From: Sphaerotilus mobilis
Lineage (GTDB): Bacteria; Pseudomonadota; Gammaproteobacteria; Burkholderiales; Burkholderiaceae_C
Assembly (NCBI RefSeq): GCF_004216565.1
Contig: NZ_SGWV01000009.1
Location: 62,001 to 126,000, forward strand
DNA length: 64,000 nt
Reading direction: 5' to 3'
Numbering within the stretch: position 1 is the stretch's first letter; each line of letters starts with the position of its first letter. The notes beneath the pieces were generated by a model. That model did not search any database. It had not been told where the DNA came from and saw nothing but the letters and a program-made list of their open reading frames with translations. Both the position numbers and the translations under genes were made by a program. Below are positions 42,781-51,270 of the stretch, in pieces.

Positions 42781-44149
42781 TCTTCACCTCGCCGCTTTCC
42801 TGCACCAGCCACGACTGGATCGAGTTGTTGTGATAGATCGAGCGGGTGCCACGCACCGCCCGCAGCTGCTTGTAGCTGGGCTGGACATAGCCGGTCTCGT
42901 CGGTCGCACGGCTCTGGATCACCGCCGGCCGGCCATCCCAGGACCAGTCGATGTTGAAGCGCGTCAGGCACTTGCTCTGCACCGGCCCTTCAAGCCGGGC
43001 CGGACGCCAGTTGCGGCCGCCGTCGACCGAGACGTCCACCTTGACCACCTTGCCGCGACCGGACCAGGCCAGCCCGGTGACGTTGTAGTAGCCCTTGTCG
43101 AGCAGCACCTGGCCGCCGGACGGCGTGGTGACCACGCTCTTGCATTCCTGGATGCTGCTGTACTGGCGGTGCAGACCACCGGGCATCAGGTCGATGTAGT
43201 GGATCGCCTCGTCCTTGCTGGCATAGGGCTGGTCACCGACCTCGATGCGGCGCAGGTACTTGACCCAGCTGACGCCCTGCACGCCCGGCACGACCAGGCG
43301 CAGCGGGTAGCCGTTCTCCGGCCGCAGCATCTCGCCGTTCTGGCCGTAGGCGACGAACACCTCGCCGGACTCGACCATCTCCATCGGGATGGTGCGGGTC
43401 ATCGACGAGCCGTCGGCACCTTCGGCCAGCACGAAGCGTCCGCGCTTGGTGTCGACGCCGCACAGGTCCAGCAGGACCTTCAGCGGCACGCCGGTGAACT
43501 CGCTGCAGCTGAGCATGCCGTGGCTGTACTGCACCGTCGGCACGGCGACGTTGCCCCACTCCATGCCGCTGTTGGCGCCGCACTCGATGAAGTGGAAGCG
43601 CGAGACGGACGGCAGACGCATGATCTCGTCCATCGTGAAGACCTTGGGCGACTTCACCAGCGACGGGTCGCTGCCGTTGACCATCAGCCGGTGCTGGCTC
43701 GGGTCGACGTCCCACCAGCCCTGGTGATGACGCTCAAAGTGCAGGCCGCTGGGCGTGACGATGCCGAACAGCGACTGCAAGGGCGCGAACGACACCGAAG
43801 CCTGCGCGGTCTGCGTCAGGCCCGGGCTCTGGCGCCGCTGAACGTTCGACTCGTACTTCGACGGCTTGCCATAGCCGTCGGTGGCCACCGCCTGGCCCAG
43901 CCCGGTGCTGTGCGCCGGCAGGTTCAGGATGTGCGGGTCGCCGCCTTCGACGGGCAAGGGGTTGGACTGGGCCAGCGCGGCAGGCGCCGCGACCGCTGCC
44001 GCCGCCCCAGCCGCACCGGCAAACGCCTGGCGGATGAAGTCGCGTCGGCCATGGCGGGCCTCTTCAAAGACCTGGCGCACGCCTTGGCGGTCCAGGAAGT
44101 TCTCGGGCGCCTTCTGAAGGCGGCCGGTTCCGGAAGTTGGGGAGGACAA
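42764..44149 (-). CDS. soxC: SoxC molybdenum sulfane dehydrogenase
   Basis: A 461-residue sulfite-oxidase-family Mo enzyme that oxidises SoxY-bound sulfane sulfur. It has a twin-Arg leader (GRRDFIRQAFAGAAGAAAAV at about 35-55). The Mo-ligand Cys is in FHFIECGANSGMEWG. The dimerisation domain has GYYNVTGLAWSGRG and VDVSVDGGRNW. The start is taken as TTG at 44149, with AGGAG 5 bases upstream. The frame can be extended to an ATG at 44209 that nearly touches operator site D and has no good box. It heads the soxCDYZAXB operon. Confidence 0.93.
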   Translation of the reverse strand: MSSPTSGTGRLQKAPENFLDRQGVRQVFEEARHGRRDFIRQAFAGAAGAAAAVAAPAALAQSNPLPVEGGDPHILNLPAHSTGLGQAVATDGYGKPSKYESNVQRRQSPGLTQTAQASVSFAPLQSLFGIVTPSGLHFERHHQGWWDVDPSQHRLMVNGSDPSLVKSPKVFTMDEIMRLPSVSRFHFIECGANSGMEWGNVAVPTVQYSHGMLSCSEFTGVPLKVLLDLCGVDTKRGRFVLAEGADGSSMTRTIPMEMVESGEVFVAYGQNGEMLRPENGYPLRLVVPGVQGVSWVKYLRRIEVGDQPYASKDEAIHYIDLMPGGLHRQYSSIQECKSVVTTPSGGQVLLDKGYYNVTGLAWSGRGKVVKVDVSVDGGRNWRPARLEGPVQSKCLTRFNIDWSWDGRPAVIQSRATDETGYVQPSYKQLRAVRGTRSIYHNNSIQSWLVQESGEVKNVQLS

Positions 44150-44212
44150 GCGGACTCCTGTTCGGGTGTCGGCGGATGGGGCGCGGAGGGTGGGTCCACT
44201 TCGCCACATCTA

Positions 44213-44237
44213 CATATAAGCACGTACAGATATTATG
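44213..44237. promoter_or_regulatory. sox-region 25-bp motif, site D (soxC promoter)
   Basis: It begins CATAT, has GCA at positions 8-10 and ends GATATTATG, identical at these positions to site C. It lies 63 bp before the soxC start, where the promoter should be. Confidence 0.6.
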
Positions 44238-44427
44238 GTCCGTCATTCGCCGAACATCTTGGTGAAAACACCAGGGTGACGCGGACAGCCGACGAAGGCC
44301 CATGTGCCGTCACGGACGACAGGTCGGTGTCAGCCTGTCAGTTGCTGATGCACCTGGCGCGCCAGCACGGTCAGCGCGGCGCGCACATCGACAGACCCGT
44401 GCGCGGGTTCGAGCGCCGTCGACCCTT

Positions 44428-44452
44428 CATATTCGCAACGACTGATATTATG
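44428..44452. promoter_or_regulatory. sox-region 25-bp motif, site C (transporter promoter)
   Basis: It begins CATATTCGCA and ends ACTGATATTATG. The end also reads as an extended -10 (TG-A-TATTAT) for the plus-strand transporter 34 bp on. It shares ATATTCG and ACTGAT with site B and GATATTATG with site D. Confidence 0.6.
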
Positions 44453-44486
44453 AATTTCACCCGCTGACGACTGCCCTCACGCCACG

Positions 44487-45509
44487 ATGAACACGCGCCC
44501 GAATGCCCTGCAACACCTCGCGCCCGCCTGGTTCTCGATCGTCATGGGGCTGTGTGGCCTCGGTCTGGCCTGGCTGCGCGCCGAAGCGCTGATGGGCGAA
44601 CTGACCGGGCCGATCGCCGGGCTGATCGGCGTGTTGGCCTTGGCGATCTTCGGGGTTCTGGCGGTCGCCAGCATCGTGCGGCTGCGGCGTCATCCGCAAG
44701 CCTGGGCGGCAGACCGGGCCCATCCGGTGCGGCATGTCTTCATGGCCGCGATGCCGGCCGCCCTGCTCTTGCTGGCGACGCTGGCGTGGTCGCTGCTCAA
44801 GCCCACGCGCGAGGACATGCCGCTGCTGCGCGCCGTCGTCGACCTGGCCTGGTGGGCCGGCAGCATCGGCCTGTGGCTGGCGACGCTGTGGACGCTCGCC
44901 CGCTGGTGGCGCGGCAACCAGCCCGGCGGGCTGGTCTGGCCGATCTTCACGCCCGCGCTGCTGATCCCGGTGGTCGGCAACGTGATCCCGCCGCTGGCCG
45001 GCCTGGGCTTGGGGCATGGCGACTGGGCGATGGCGCAGTTCGGCCTGGGCGTGCTGTTCTGGCCGGTGCTGCTGACGCTGATGCTGGCCCGGGTGGCGAC
45101 GCAGGGGCCGTGGCCGGACCGGCTGATGCCGTCCAACCTGATCCTGCTCGCCCCGCCGGCAGTGATCGGCCTGGTGCTGCTGCAGGCCGGTGCGCCGATC
45201 GCCCTGGGCTGGGCCTGCTGGGGCATCGGCCTGTTCACGCTGGTCTGGGTGCTGACGCAGGCGCAGCGCATGCTGGCCCAGCCCTTCGGCCTGCCGCACT
45301 GGGGTCTGTCCTTCCCGCTGGCCGCCTTCACGGCCCTGACGCTGACGCTGGCGCGCCCGGGTGGGCTGCTGGCGGTGGTAGGGCCGGTGCTGCTGGCGGC
45401 CACGTCGCTGCTGGTGCTGGGCCTGCTGCTGGCAACCTGGCGCGGCCTGCGCGATGGCACGCTGCTGGCGCCGGAGCCGGTGGCCAGCCTGCAGCCGGTT
45501 GGCGCGTGA
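44487..45509 (+). CDS. SLAC1/TDT-family anion transporter
   Basis: A 340-residue membrane protein with ten predicted helices. The start (HLAPAWFSIVMGLCGLGLAWLR) is characteristic of the TehA/SLAC1/Mae1 (TDT) family, and the middle has the pore-lining TPALLIPVVGNVIPPLAG. Relatives export sulfite (yeast Ssu1) or conduct small anions. Divergence from soxC and a copy of the sox motif at its promoter suggest sulfite efflux during sulfur oxidation. This is inference. The start ATG 44487 lacks a strong ribosome-binding site. Confidence 0.85.
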   Translation: MNTRPNALQHLAPAWFSIVMGLCGLGLAWLRAEALMGELTGPIAGLIGVLALAIFGVLAVASIVRLRRHPQAWAADRAHPVRHVFMAAMPAALLLLATLAWSLLKPTREDMPLLRAVVDLAWWAGSIGLWLATLWTLARWWRGNQPGGLVWPIFTPALLIPVVGNVIPPLAGLGLGHGDWAMAQFGLGVLFWPVLLTLMLARVATQGPWPDRLMPSNLILLAPPAVIGLVLLQAGAPIALGWACWGIGLFTLVWVLTQAQRMLAQPFGLPHWGLSFPLAAFTALTLTLARPGGLLAVVGPVLLAATSLLVLGLLLATWRGLRDGTLLAPEPVASLQPVGA

Positions 45510-45627
45510 GGTCCTGCGCCGTGATTTCCTGCGCCGCGACGTCGCCCGTGTGAACGTGGCGGACGGCCCGCTGCCCAGGTCGGCGCCGGACAATACTGGT
45601 TTGCCACCGCCGACCGGACCGTCGCCC

Positions 45628-47346
45628 TTGAAGTCTCCCGCCCGCAGCCCCCTGCCCCACCGATCGATCGGCCTTGCGCTGCTGCTCCTGCTCGGACCCG
45701 CCGGGGCGCTGGTGACGGCTCACGCGCAGGGCATGCCAGGCTCGGCCGTGCCGGTGCAGGACGGCGAGACGCTCTGGCAGACCCCGCCCGGCGCGGCGAC
45801 GCTGGCGCCCGAGGTCGCGGCACGGCCGATCACGCTGCGGCTGCGCGATGTGCCGCTGCGCACCGCGCTGGAGGCGCTGGCGCAAGCGGCCGGAGTGCGC
45901 TTCCTGCCCGATCCCGAACTGAAGCTCGATGTGCGGGCAACCCTGTTCATCGAAGGCAGCTCGTTCGCCGATGCGCTGGATGTGCTGCTGACCTCGCAGC
46001 AGCTGGCCCTGCGGGCGCTGGACGGCCGCACGCTGCTGGTCTATCCCGACACCCCCGCCCGCCGCCGCCTGCACGCCGAGTTGCAGACGCGCCGCTGGTC
46101 GCTCGACCATGTCGACGCCGCCGCGATGGCCAGCACGCTCAAGACGATGCTGCGGACCTCCGCCAGCGTCACGCTGGACAAGGGCAACGCCCTGGTGCTG
46201 CGCGACACGCCCGAGGCGCTGGCGCTGGCCGAACGGCTGATCGCCGCGCACGACCGGCCGATCGATGACGTGGTTGTCGATGTGCAGCTGATCGAGGTCA
46301 GCCGCCAGCAGCTCAGCCAGCTCGGCATCGCCTGGCCCAGCCAGCTGGTGCTGGCGCCGCCCGAGGGTCTGGCCACGCTGGGCGACCTGCGTGCCAGCCG
46401 CAGCGACGGCTGGCGTTTCACGCCGCTGGTCTGGACCGCCAACCTCAAGCTGCAGGAACTGCCCGGCGAGGTGGTGGCGCAACCCAGCGTGCGGGCCCGA
46501 CACAAGGAAAAGGCCACGCTGCTGGTCGGCGACAAGGTGCCGGTGATCACCAACCAGGTCACGCAGCAGGGCGGCAGCGGCGAGGTCGCAGCAGGCGGCG
46601 CAACGGGTGATGCCGGTGGCGCGGCGGGCAATGCCGGCGGCGCAGCGGGCAATGCCAACGCCAATGCCAACGCCAACACCGGCGGTGGCGGCAACCTGCT
46701 GATCACCGGCTCGGTGCAATACCTCGATGTGGGCCTGAAGCTGGAGGTCGAGCCGCAGCTGTTCGGCGACGGCGACATCGGCCTGAAGCTGGCGCTGGAG
46801 ATCAGCCGCATCCGCAGCACCCTGACCACCGCATCGGGCCAGGCCTACCAGCTGGCCACGCGCCAGGCGCAGACCTCCATGCGGCTGCGCGATGGCCAGA
46901 CGCAGTGGTTCGGCGGGCTGATCGACCAGCAGGACCGCGAGACGATCGCCGGCCTGCCGGGCCTGTCGCAGATGCCGGTCGCCGGGCGCCTGTTCGGCAG
47001 CCACGGCAGTGACCGCGGCCAGACCGAGCTGCTGATGGCGGTGACGCCGCGGCGCGTCAAGTCCGCCGGGGCGCCGCGCGCGTCCGCCATGGCGATCGAC
47101 AGCGGCGAGGACGCCCGGCTGCGCACGCGCCCCTTGGGTCAGACCATCGACACGACAGACGGCCGGGCCATCGTGGTGGACACCACCGGCAAGGCCGGCA
47201 TCGGCGCGGTCGGACGCCTGCCTGACCCGGCCACCGTCGCACCGATGGTGGGCGACATGCCGGGCCTGCCCGCGCAGATGCCGCGGCCCGAGCCGGGTCG
47301 CCGGCCCCGAGGCAGTGCGCCGCCCGAAGGCGGCGCGACGAACTGA
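45628..47346 (+). CDS. orphan secretin (type II/IV secretion outer-membrane channel-like)
   Basis: About 572 residues from TTG 45628: signal peptide to HAQG (about 34), an STN/secretin N0-like domain (ITLRLRDVPLRTALEALAQAAG), an N1-type domain (DHVDAAAMASTLKTML) and the secretin core (LPGEVVAQPSVRARHKEKATLLVGDKVPVITNQV ... AGLPGLSQMPVAGRLFGS). A Gly/Ala/Asn repeat tract sits in the core loop. The start is uncertain: GTG 45550 and TTG 45601 are alternatives, and GACAAT at 45589 looks like a -10. No other secretion gene is nearby. It could help export MofA, which is known as a sheath-associated protein. That is speculative. Confidence 0.8.
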   Translation: MKSPARSPLPHRSIGLALLLLLGPAGALVTAHAQGMPGSAVPVQDGETLWQTPPGAATLAPEVAARPITLRLRDVPLRTALEALAQAAGVRFLPDPELKLDVRATLFIEGSSFADALDVLLTSQQLALRALDGRTLLVYPDTPARRRLHAELQTRRWSLDHVDAAAMASTLKTMLRTSASVTLDKGNALVLRDTPEALALAERLIAAHDRPIDDVVVDVQLIEVSRQQLSQLGIAWPSQLVLAPPEGLATLGDLRASRSDGWRFTPLVWTANLKLQELPGEVVAQPSVRARHKEKATLLVGDKVPVITNQVTQQGGSGEVAAGGATGDAGGAAGNAGGAAGNANANANANTGGGGNLLITGSVQYLDVGLKLEVEPQLFGDGDIGLKLALEISRIRSTLTTASGQAYQLATRQAQTSMRLRDGQTQWFGGLIDQQDRETIAGLPGLSQMPVAGRLFGSHGSDRGQTELLMAVTPRRVKSAGAPRASAMAIDSGEDARLRTRPLGQTIDTTDGRAIVVDTTGKAGIGAVGRLPDPATVAPMVGDMPGLPAQMPRPEPGRRPRGSAPPEGGATN

Positions 47347-47362
47347 CCGGATCGACCGGTCA
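47344..47362. terminator. hairpin joining the stop codons of convergent secretin and psiF-like genes
   Basis: TGACCGG-atcga-CCGGTCA is a perfect 7-bp stem. Its first three bases are the secretin stop and its last three are the complement of the PsiF-like stop. Confidence 0.6.
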
Positions 47363-47611
47363 CTGCATGCAGGTCACCAGGGCCTGCTTGAGCGCTTCGC
47401 CCTGCAGACCGCTGTCCAGCGCCGTCTTGCGGCAGGCCGAGAACTTGGCACTGCGTTCCTGCATGGCGCGGGCGGTGACGTGCGGCTTGGTCGCGCCAGA
47501 GGCGGCGGCGGCCGGCGCGGTGGCGGCGTCGGCGGCTTGCGCCAGGCCGGTGGAAACGCTGGCGACGGCCAGCAGGCCGATGGCGACGAGGTGACGGAAG
47601 GTCGTGGTCAT
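47360..47611 (-). CDS. small exported PsiF-like protein
   Basis: An 83-residue protein with a signal peptide (about 1-24), an Ala/Thr-rich linker and one PsiF-type repeat: MQERSAKFSACRKTALDSGLQGEALKQALVTCMQ, with two Cys probably disulfide bonded. PsiF family function is unknown. ATG 47611 is chosen. The longer frame lacks a signal peptide. It may be the distal gene of the mof operon, 99 bp after the SCO gene. Confidence 0.75.
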   Translation of the reverse strand: MTTTFRHLVAIGLLAVASVSTGLAQAADAATAPAAAASGATKPHVTARAMQERSAKFSACRKTALDSGLQGEALKQALVTCMQ

Positions 47612-47710
47612 GATGAAGTGGCTTTCTGAGTTGCTCTGGCAGGAAGGCGCCGGAAGCGCCGGTTTCGACGTGGGTCGATCAGGGAGAGGCGGTGACACGC
47701 GCCAGGCGCG

Positions 47711-48364
47711 TCAGACCGCCGCAGCGGACTTGCGCAGCTCGGCGACCAGCAGGTCGGGCGAGACATAGCCGTCCAGGCGGATCCATGGCTGGCCGGCTGC
47801 GACGCGGATCAGCGTCAGCGGCAGGTGGTTCATCTTGTCGCCGCGCCACGCGGCGAAGGCGCGCTGGACCGCCAGCGATTCGGCCGCGCTGCCGGTGTAG
47901 TGCGACCAGGTGCCGAAGCTCGCGAAGCGCTTGGCATAGGCCTTCAGGCGGCGTGGCGTGTCCTGCTCGGGGTCGATCGAGACCGACACCATGTTGATGC
48001 CGTCGCGCTGCGCGCCCAGTTGCTCGCGGGTCTGCATGAAGACCTGGCTGGTCACCGGGCAGATGGTGTTGCACGAGGTGTAGATGAAGTTCAGCACCAC
48101 CGGCCGGCCGTCGTCGAGGGCCTGGGCCAGCGTCTGGCGCTGGCCGTCGTCGCGGGTCAGCGTGACAGCGGGCATCGGGTAGGGCGCGGTGGTGCGCTTG
48201 ACGCCCGGCGCGATCTGGACGGCCACGCCGTGGCAGTTGTCATCGACCACCGGCGCGGCGGCGCGGGCCAGACGTGGCAGCGCGGCGGCGGCCAGTCCGC
48301 CCAAGGCCAGGCCCAGCAGGGCGCGGCGACGGGGCTGCGTGGCGGTGTTGAGGTCTGGGTGCAT
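47711..48364 (-). CDS. SCO1/SenC-family copper chaperone-like protein
   Basis: A 217-residue exported protein (twin-Arg-like leader QPRRRALLGLALGGLAAAAL) with a thioredoxin fold and the SCO metal motif CNTIC (FIYTSCNTICPVTSQVF, Cys about 107 and 111) plus a downstream His candidate in KMNHLPLTLI. SCO proteins deliver copper or reduce Cys ligands at copper sites. Its position 64 bp after mofC suggests help in loading MofA with copper, which is inferred from gene order. Confidence 0.88.
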   Translation of the reverse strand: MHPDLNTATQPRRRALLGLALGGLAAAALPRLARAAAPVVDDNCHGVAVQIAPGVKRTTAPYPMPAVTLTRDDGQRQTLAQALDDGRPVVLNFIYTSCNTICPVTSQVFMQTREQLGAQRDGINMVSVSIDPEQDTPRRLKAYAKRFASFGTWSHYTGSAAESLAVQRAFAAWRGDKMNHLPLTLIRVAAGQPWIRLDGYVSPDLLVAELRKSAAAV

Positions 48365-48428
48365 GGGGGACTCCGGTTCGAAGGATCTGGAAGGTGTTCG
48401 CGGGCGGGCGGGCGGTCTGACGGACGGC

Positions 48429-50285
48429 TCAGGGCACGATCCAGCCGCCGTCGGCCTCGATGTGGCTGGGGTCGGCGTGGCGCACCAGGTAGGCACCCTT
48501 GGAGGCGTGACGCTGGCCGGGCGCGAGGCTCAGGCGGGGATAGACGGTGGTGCCTTCGGCCTGCTCGATGGCGGCCACGGTGTCGACCTTGGGCGCATCG
48601 GCGCGCAGCAGCTTGCCGGGCAAGGGACGGGTGGCGATCTGGCGCTGGATGACCGGGCGCTGCGGCGTCGCGCGCGGGCCCCGGTTGACGTAGACGACGG
48701 CCGCCTCGCGGGCCTCGTCCTCGGCCTTGGCCTTCTCGCGCTGGGTCAGCATGGCCTCGGCCCGGTCGATCAGGTAGTCGCGCTGGACGTTGTCGAGCAT
48801 CTCCAGCAAGGTGTCGCTGAAGGCGGTGAAGGCGAAATAGACCTCCGACTGCAGCACCTCGTCGACCTGCGGCAGGCGGGCGATCTGCAGCCACTGGTGG
48901 AACACGCTCAGGCTGGCGTCGCGCTGCGCCGGCAGCTGGTAGGGATAAGGCGACAGGCTGCGCGCCAGCCAGGCGGCGGGCAAGGCCGGCGTCTGGCCCG
49001 ACAGCAGCGTGCCGGAGGTGTGCAGACGAGCCGGGCTCGCAACGGCCGGCAGTCGCTGGCCCAGGCGCTGCAGCGCGGCCGGACGCAGCCACAGCGCGAC
49101 GGCATCGCGCGGACCGGCCTGCACCAGCCATTGCGCCAGCGCGGCCTCGCTGGCCGGATCGGCCGGATCGAGCGTCAGGCGCTCGACGGCCACGCCGCGC
49201 CCGATCAGCTCGTCGTCGACCATGGCGGCGACCAGGCTGGCAGCGGCGGCGCTGTCGGGTGCGAGCACCTGCAGGACACGGCTCGGGCGGGAGTCGGCGG
49301 CCAGGGCCTGCCAGTGCTGCAGCAGCACATCGGCTTCGAGCCAGAGGCCGCGGGAGTAGTAGATCGAGTAGTGGTCCGCCTCGGACTCGGGCGGCGGCGC
49401 CGGCACGCTCGGGAACCAGCACGGCAGGGCCTGCTGTTCGCAGTAGCGGTGGACCGGCGACCAGTCGCCATCGCCCAGTCCCGAGACCAGCGCGAAGACC
49501 GGCGCGGCGGCCTGGCGCTCGGCCAGCTGGGCCGGCCAGGTCGACGGCTCGCCCTGCAGTTCCCAGAACGCATGGTCCCAGTGACGCTCGGTGCGCAGCA
49601 GCATGCTGGCGGCGCTGGCCATGGAGCGCCCGCCTTGCGTGACGCTGCCGTTCTTCTGCCGCACGGCGGCGTTGACGGTGTCCTTGAAGACCTGGCGCCG
49701 GGCGGCGTCGACGCCGGGCGTGATGACGGTGGCCAGGCGCACGCGCTTGTCGGTCACGCCGGGTGCCGGGCCGGCCGACAGCGGCTTGAGGTAGGCCAGC
49801 AGCGCGCGCATCGAATCGTCGTCGATGGCGTAGCGCGGCATCAGCGCTTCCATCGTCCGGCCGCTGACATGCTGGCCGGCGCGGATGGCGCGTGCCACGC
49901 TGCGGGCGTCGTAGGCCTCGTGGCGCTGGTTGAACGCCTTCACGCCGCGGATGTTCTGCTGCACGACGGCATGGCCGTCGCGCTCGAAAAGATAGCGGCC
50001 GGTGATCGGCGGGATGACGTTGATGCCCTCCACGCCGCCCAGCCCGCTGGTGCGGTGGCACTGGATGCAGGCCACGGCCGCGCCGGACGCCGTCACGCCA
50101 CCGGCCTTGATCGCCGACAGCGGCGCGCCGTTGGCGCCGATGCCTTCACGGTAGACGCGACGACCGAGCGCGACCCAGTCGGTGTCTTCGGCCGCCACGG
50201 CCGCCGGCACGACGCCGGCCAGCATCCACAGCGCCGCGCAGGCCGCCAGCAGGCGGCGCGACAGGGACAGGATCACGCGCGACAT
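48429..50285 (-). CDS. mofC: MofC-like protein: c-heme domain fused to periplasmic-binding-like domain
   Basis: A 618-residue exported protein (signal about 1-31). The first 140 residues are a cytochrome c domain with one CIQCH motif (about 73-77), GLGGVEGINVIPPITGRYLF and a possible Met ligand in MEALMPRYAIDDDSMRALLAYL. The rest resembles type I periplasmic binding proteins (RVRLATVITPG, APVFALVSGLGDG). In Leptothrix discophora mofC follows mofB and was described as heme-binding. Ten bases separate it from mofB. An ATG 31 codons upstream would overlap mofB. Confidence 0.85.
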   Translation of the reverse strand: MSRVILSLSRRLLAACAALWMLAGVVPAAVAAEDTDWVALGRRVYREGIGANGAPLSAIKAGGVTASGAAVACIQCHRTSGLGGVEGINVIPPITGRYLFERDGHAVVQQNIRGVKAFNQRHEAYDARSVARAIRAGQHVSGRTMEALMPRYAIDDDSMRALLAYLKPLSAGPAPGVTDKRVRLATVITPGVDAARRQVFKDTVNAAVRQKNGSVTQGGRSMASAASMLLRTERHWDHAFWELQGEPSTWPAQLAERQAAAPVFALVSGLGDGDWSPVHRYCEQQALPCWFPSVPAPPPESEADHYSIYYSRGLWLEADVLLQHWQALAADSRPSRVLQVLAPDSAAAASLVAAMVDDELIGRGVAVERLTLDPADPASEAALAQWLVQAGPRDAVALWLRPAALQRLGQRLPAVASPARLHTSGTLLSGQTPALPAAWLARSLSPYPYQLPAQRDASLSVFHQWLQIARLPQVDEVLQSEVYFAFTAFSDTLLEMLDNVQRDYLIDRAEAMLTQREKAKAEDEAREAAVVYVNRGPRATPQRPVIQRQIATRPLPGKLLRADAPKVDTVAAIEQAEGTTVYPRLSLAPGQRHASKGAYLVRHADPSHIEADGGWIVP

Positions 50286-50295
50286 CACCGGCTCC

Positions 50296-51117
50296 TCAGC
50301 GCTTGGCGTCCAGCAGCTCGATGTCGAAGACGAGCGTCTCGTTCGGGCCGATGCTGCCAGGCACGCCGCGGTCGCCATAGGCCAGGTTGTGCGGGATCAC
50401 GACTTCCCAGCGCGCGCCCACCGGCATCTGCTTGAGCGCCTCGCGCCAGCCGGTGATGCCGTTGACCAGGCGGATGGTGACCGGGCGGTCGTTCTCGGTG
50501 GCGTCGAACTCGGTGCCGTCGACCAGCGTGCCGCGGTACTTGACGACGACGTTGTCCATGTCGGACGGCTTGGCGCCGTGGCCGGCCTTGACCTCGCGGT
50601 ACAGCACCCCGTTGGCCAGCGCCTGCACGCCGGGACGGGCGCGGAACTCGGTCTGGTAGGCGGCGCCACGCTTGAGGTTGGACTCGGTCGCTTCCTTGCG
50701 GCCGATCTTTTCCTGGCGCCGCAGTTCGACCTGCAGCGCGTTCATGGCGGCGCGGATCTCGCGGTCGCTCATCTTGACGGCCTTGCCGCCGGCCAGCGCG
50801 TCGCGCATGCCGCGCATCACGGCATCGACGTCGAGCTCGACCTTGTTCTTCTGGAAGTTGCGCACCGTCGAGACGCCGGTGGCGTAGCTGATGTCCTCGC
50901 GGGTCAGCGCCGGGTTGGCCGGGTTGGCCGTCGAGCGCATGCCGGTGGAGACATCGGAGGCGGCGGCCTGCGGAGCGGCGGCCTGAATCGGGGTCTGGGT
51001 CTGGGCTTGGGCCTGGACACTCCAGCCAAGGCTGGCACCCAGCAGGCCGACGGTGGCCAGCGTGCGCAACGTGCGCGTCAGACGCGGCGCCCGGGCTTGA
51101 AGTTGAAGTTGGCTCAT
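50296..51117 (-). CDS. mofB: MofB FKBP-type peptidyl-prolyl isomerase
   Basis: A 273-residue exported protein (signal about 12-38), an N-terminal dimerisation-type helical region (SYATGVSTVRNFQKNKVELD; FKBP_N) and a C-terminal FKBP domain (YRGTLVDGTEFDAT, IPHNLAYGDRGVPGSIGPNETLVFDIELL). It is probably a periplasmic folding helper for the giant oxidase encoded just upstream. Gene order mofA-mofB-mofC matches the L. discophora mof operon. The 153-bp gap to mofA holds a 13-bp hairpin. Confidence 0.92.
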   Translation of the reverse strand: MSQLQLQARAPRLTRTLRTLATVGLLGASLGWSVQAQAQTQTPIQAAAPQAAASDVSTGMRSTANPANPALTREDISYATGVSTVRNFQKNKVELDVDAVMRGMRDALAGGKAVKMSDREIRAAMNALQVELRRQEKIGRKEATESNLKRGAAYQTEFRARPGVQALANGVLYREVKAGHGAKPSDMDNVVVKYRGTLVDGTEFDATENDRPVTIRLVNGITGWREALKQMPVGARWEVVIPHNLAYGDRGVPGSIGPNETLVFDIELLDAKR

Positions 51118-51218
51118 GGAAGTCAGAAGGGGAAGTTGGGGTGGCGGTCAGTGTGGCGAGCCACGTCCAGCCGAAGCTGACGGGCCCGCCACCCGTGTCA
51201 CCGATTGCGCATTCCGGC

Positions 51219-51249
51219 CGTCGAACCGGTCACACGGACCGGTTCGACG
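51219..51249 (-). other. perfect 13-bp hairpin after mofA
   Basis: CGTCGAACCGGTC (51219-51231) and GACCGGTTCGACG (51237-51249) form a perfect stem with a 5-nt loop, starting 22 bp after the mofA stop. No T-run follows on the transcribed strand, so it may protect the mofA mRNA or lower expression of mofBC. Confidence 0.75.
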
Positions 51250-51270
51250 TGGCATGCGCGCCCGTGCCGA

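Noticed and set aside
44238-44427. A small gene between soxC and the SLAC1-type transporter
   Set aside because: No frame with a plausible start, ribosome-binding site and family features was seen; the space is explained by two promoters.
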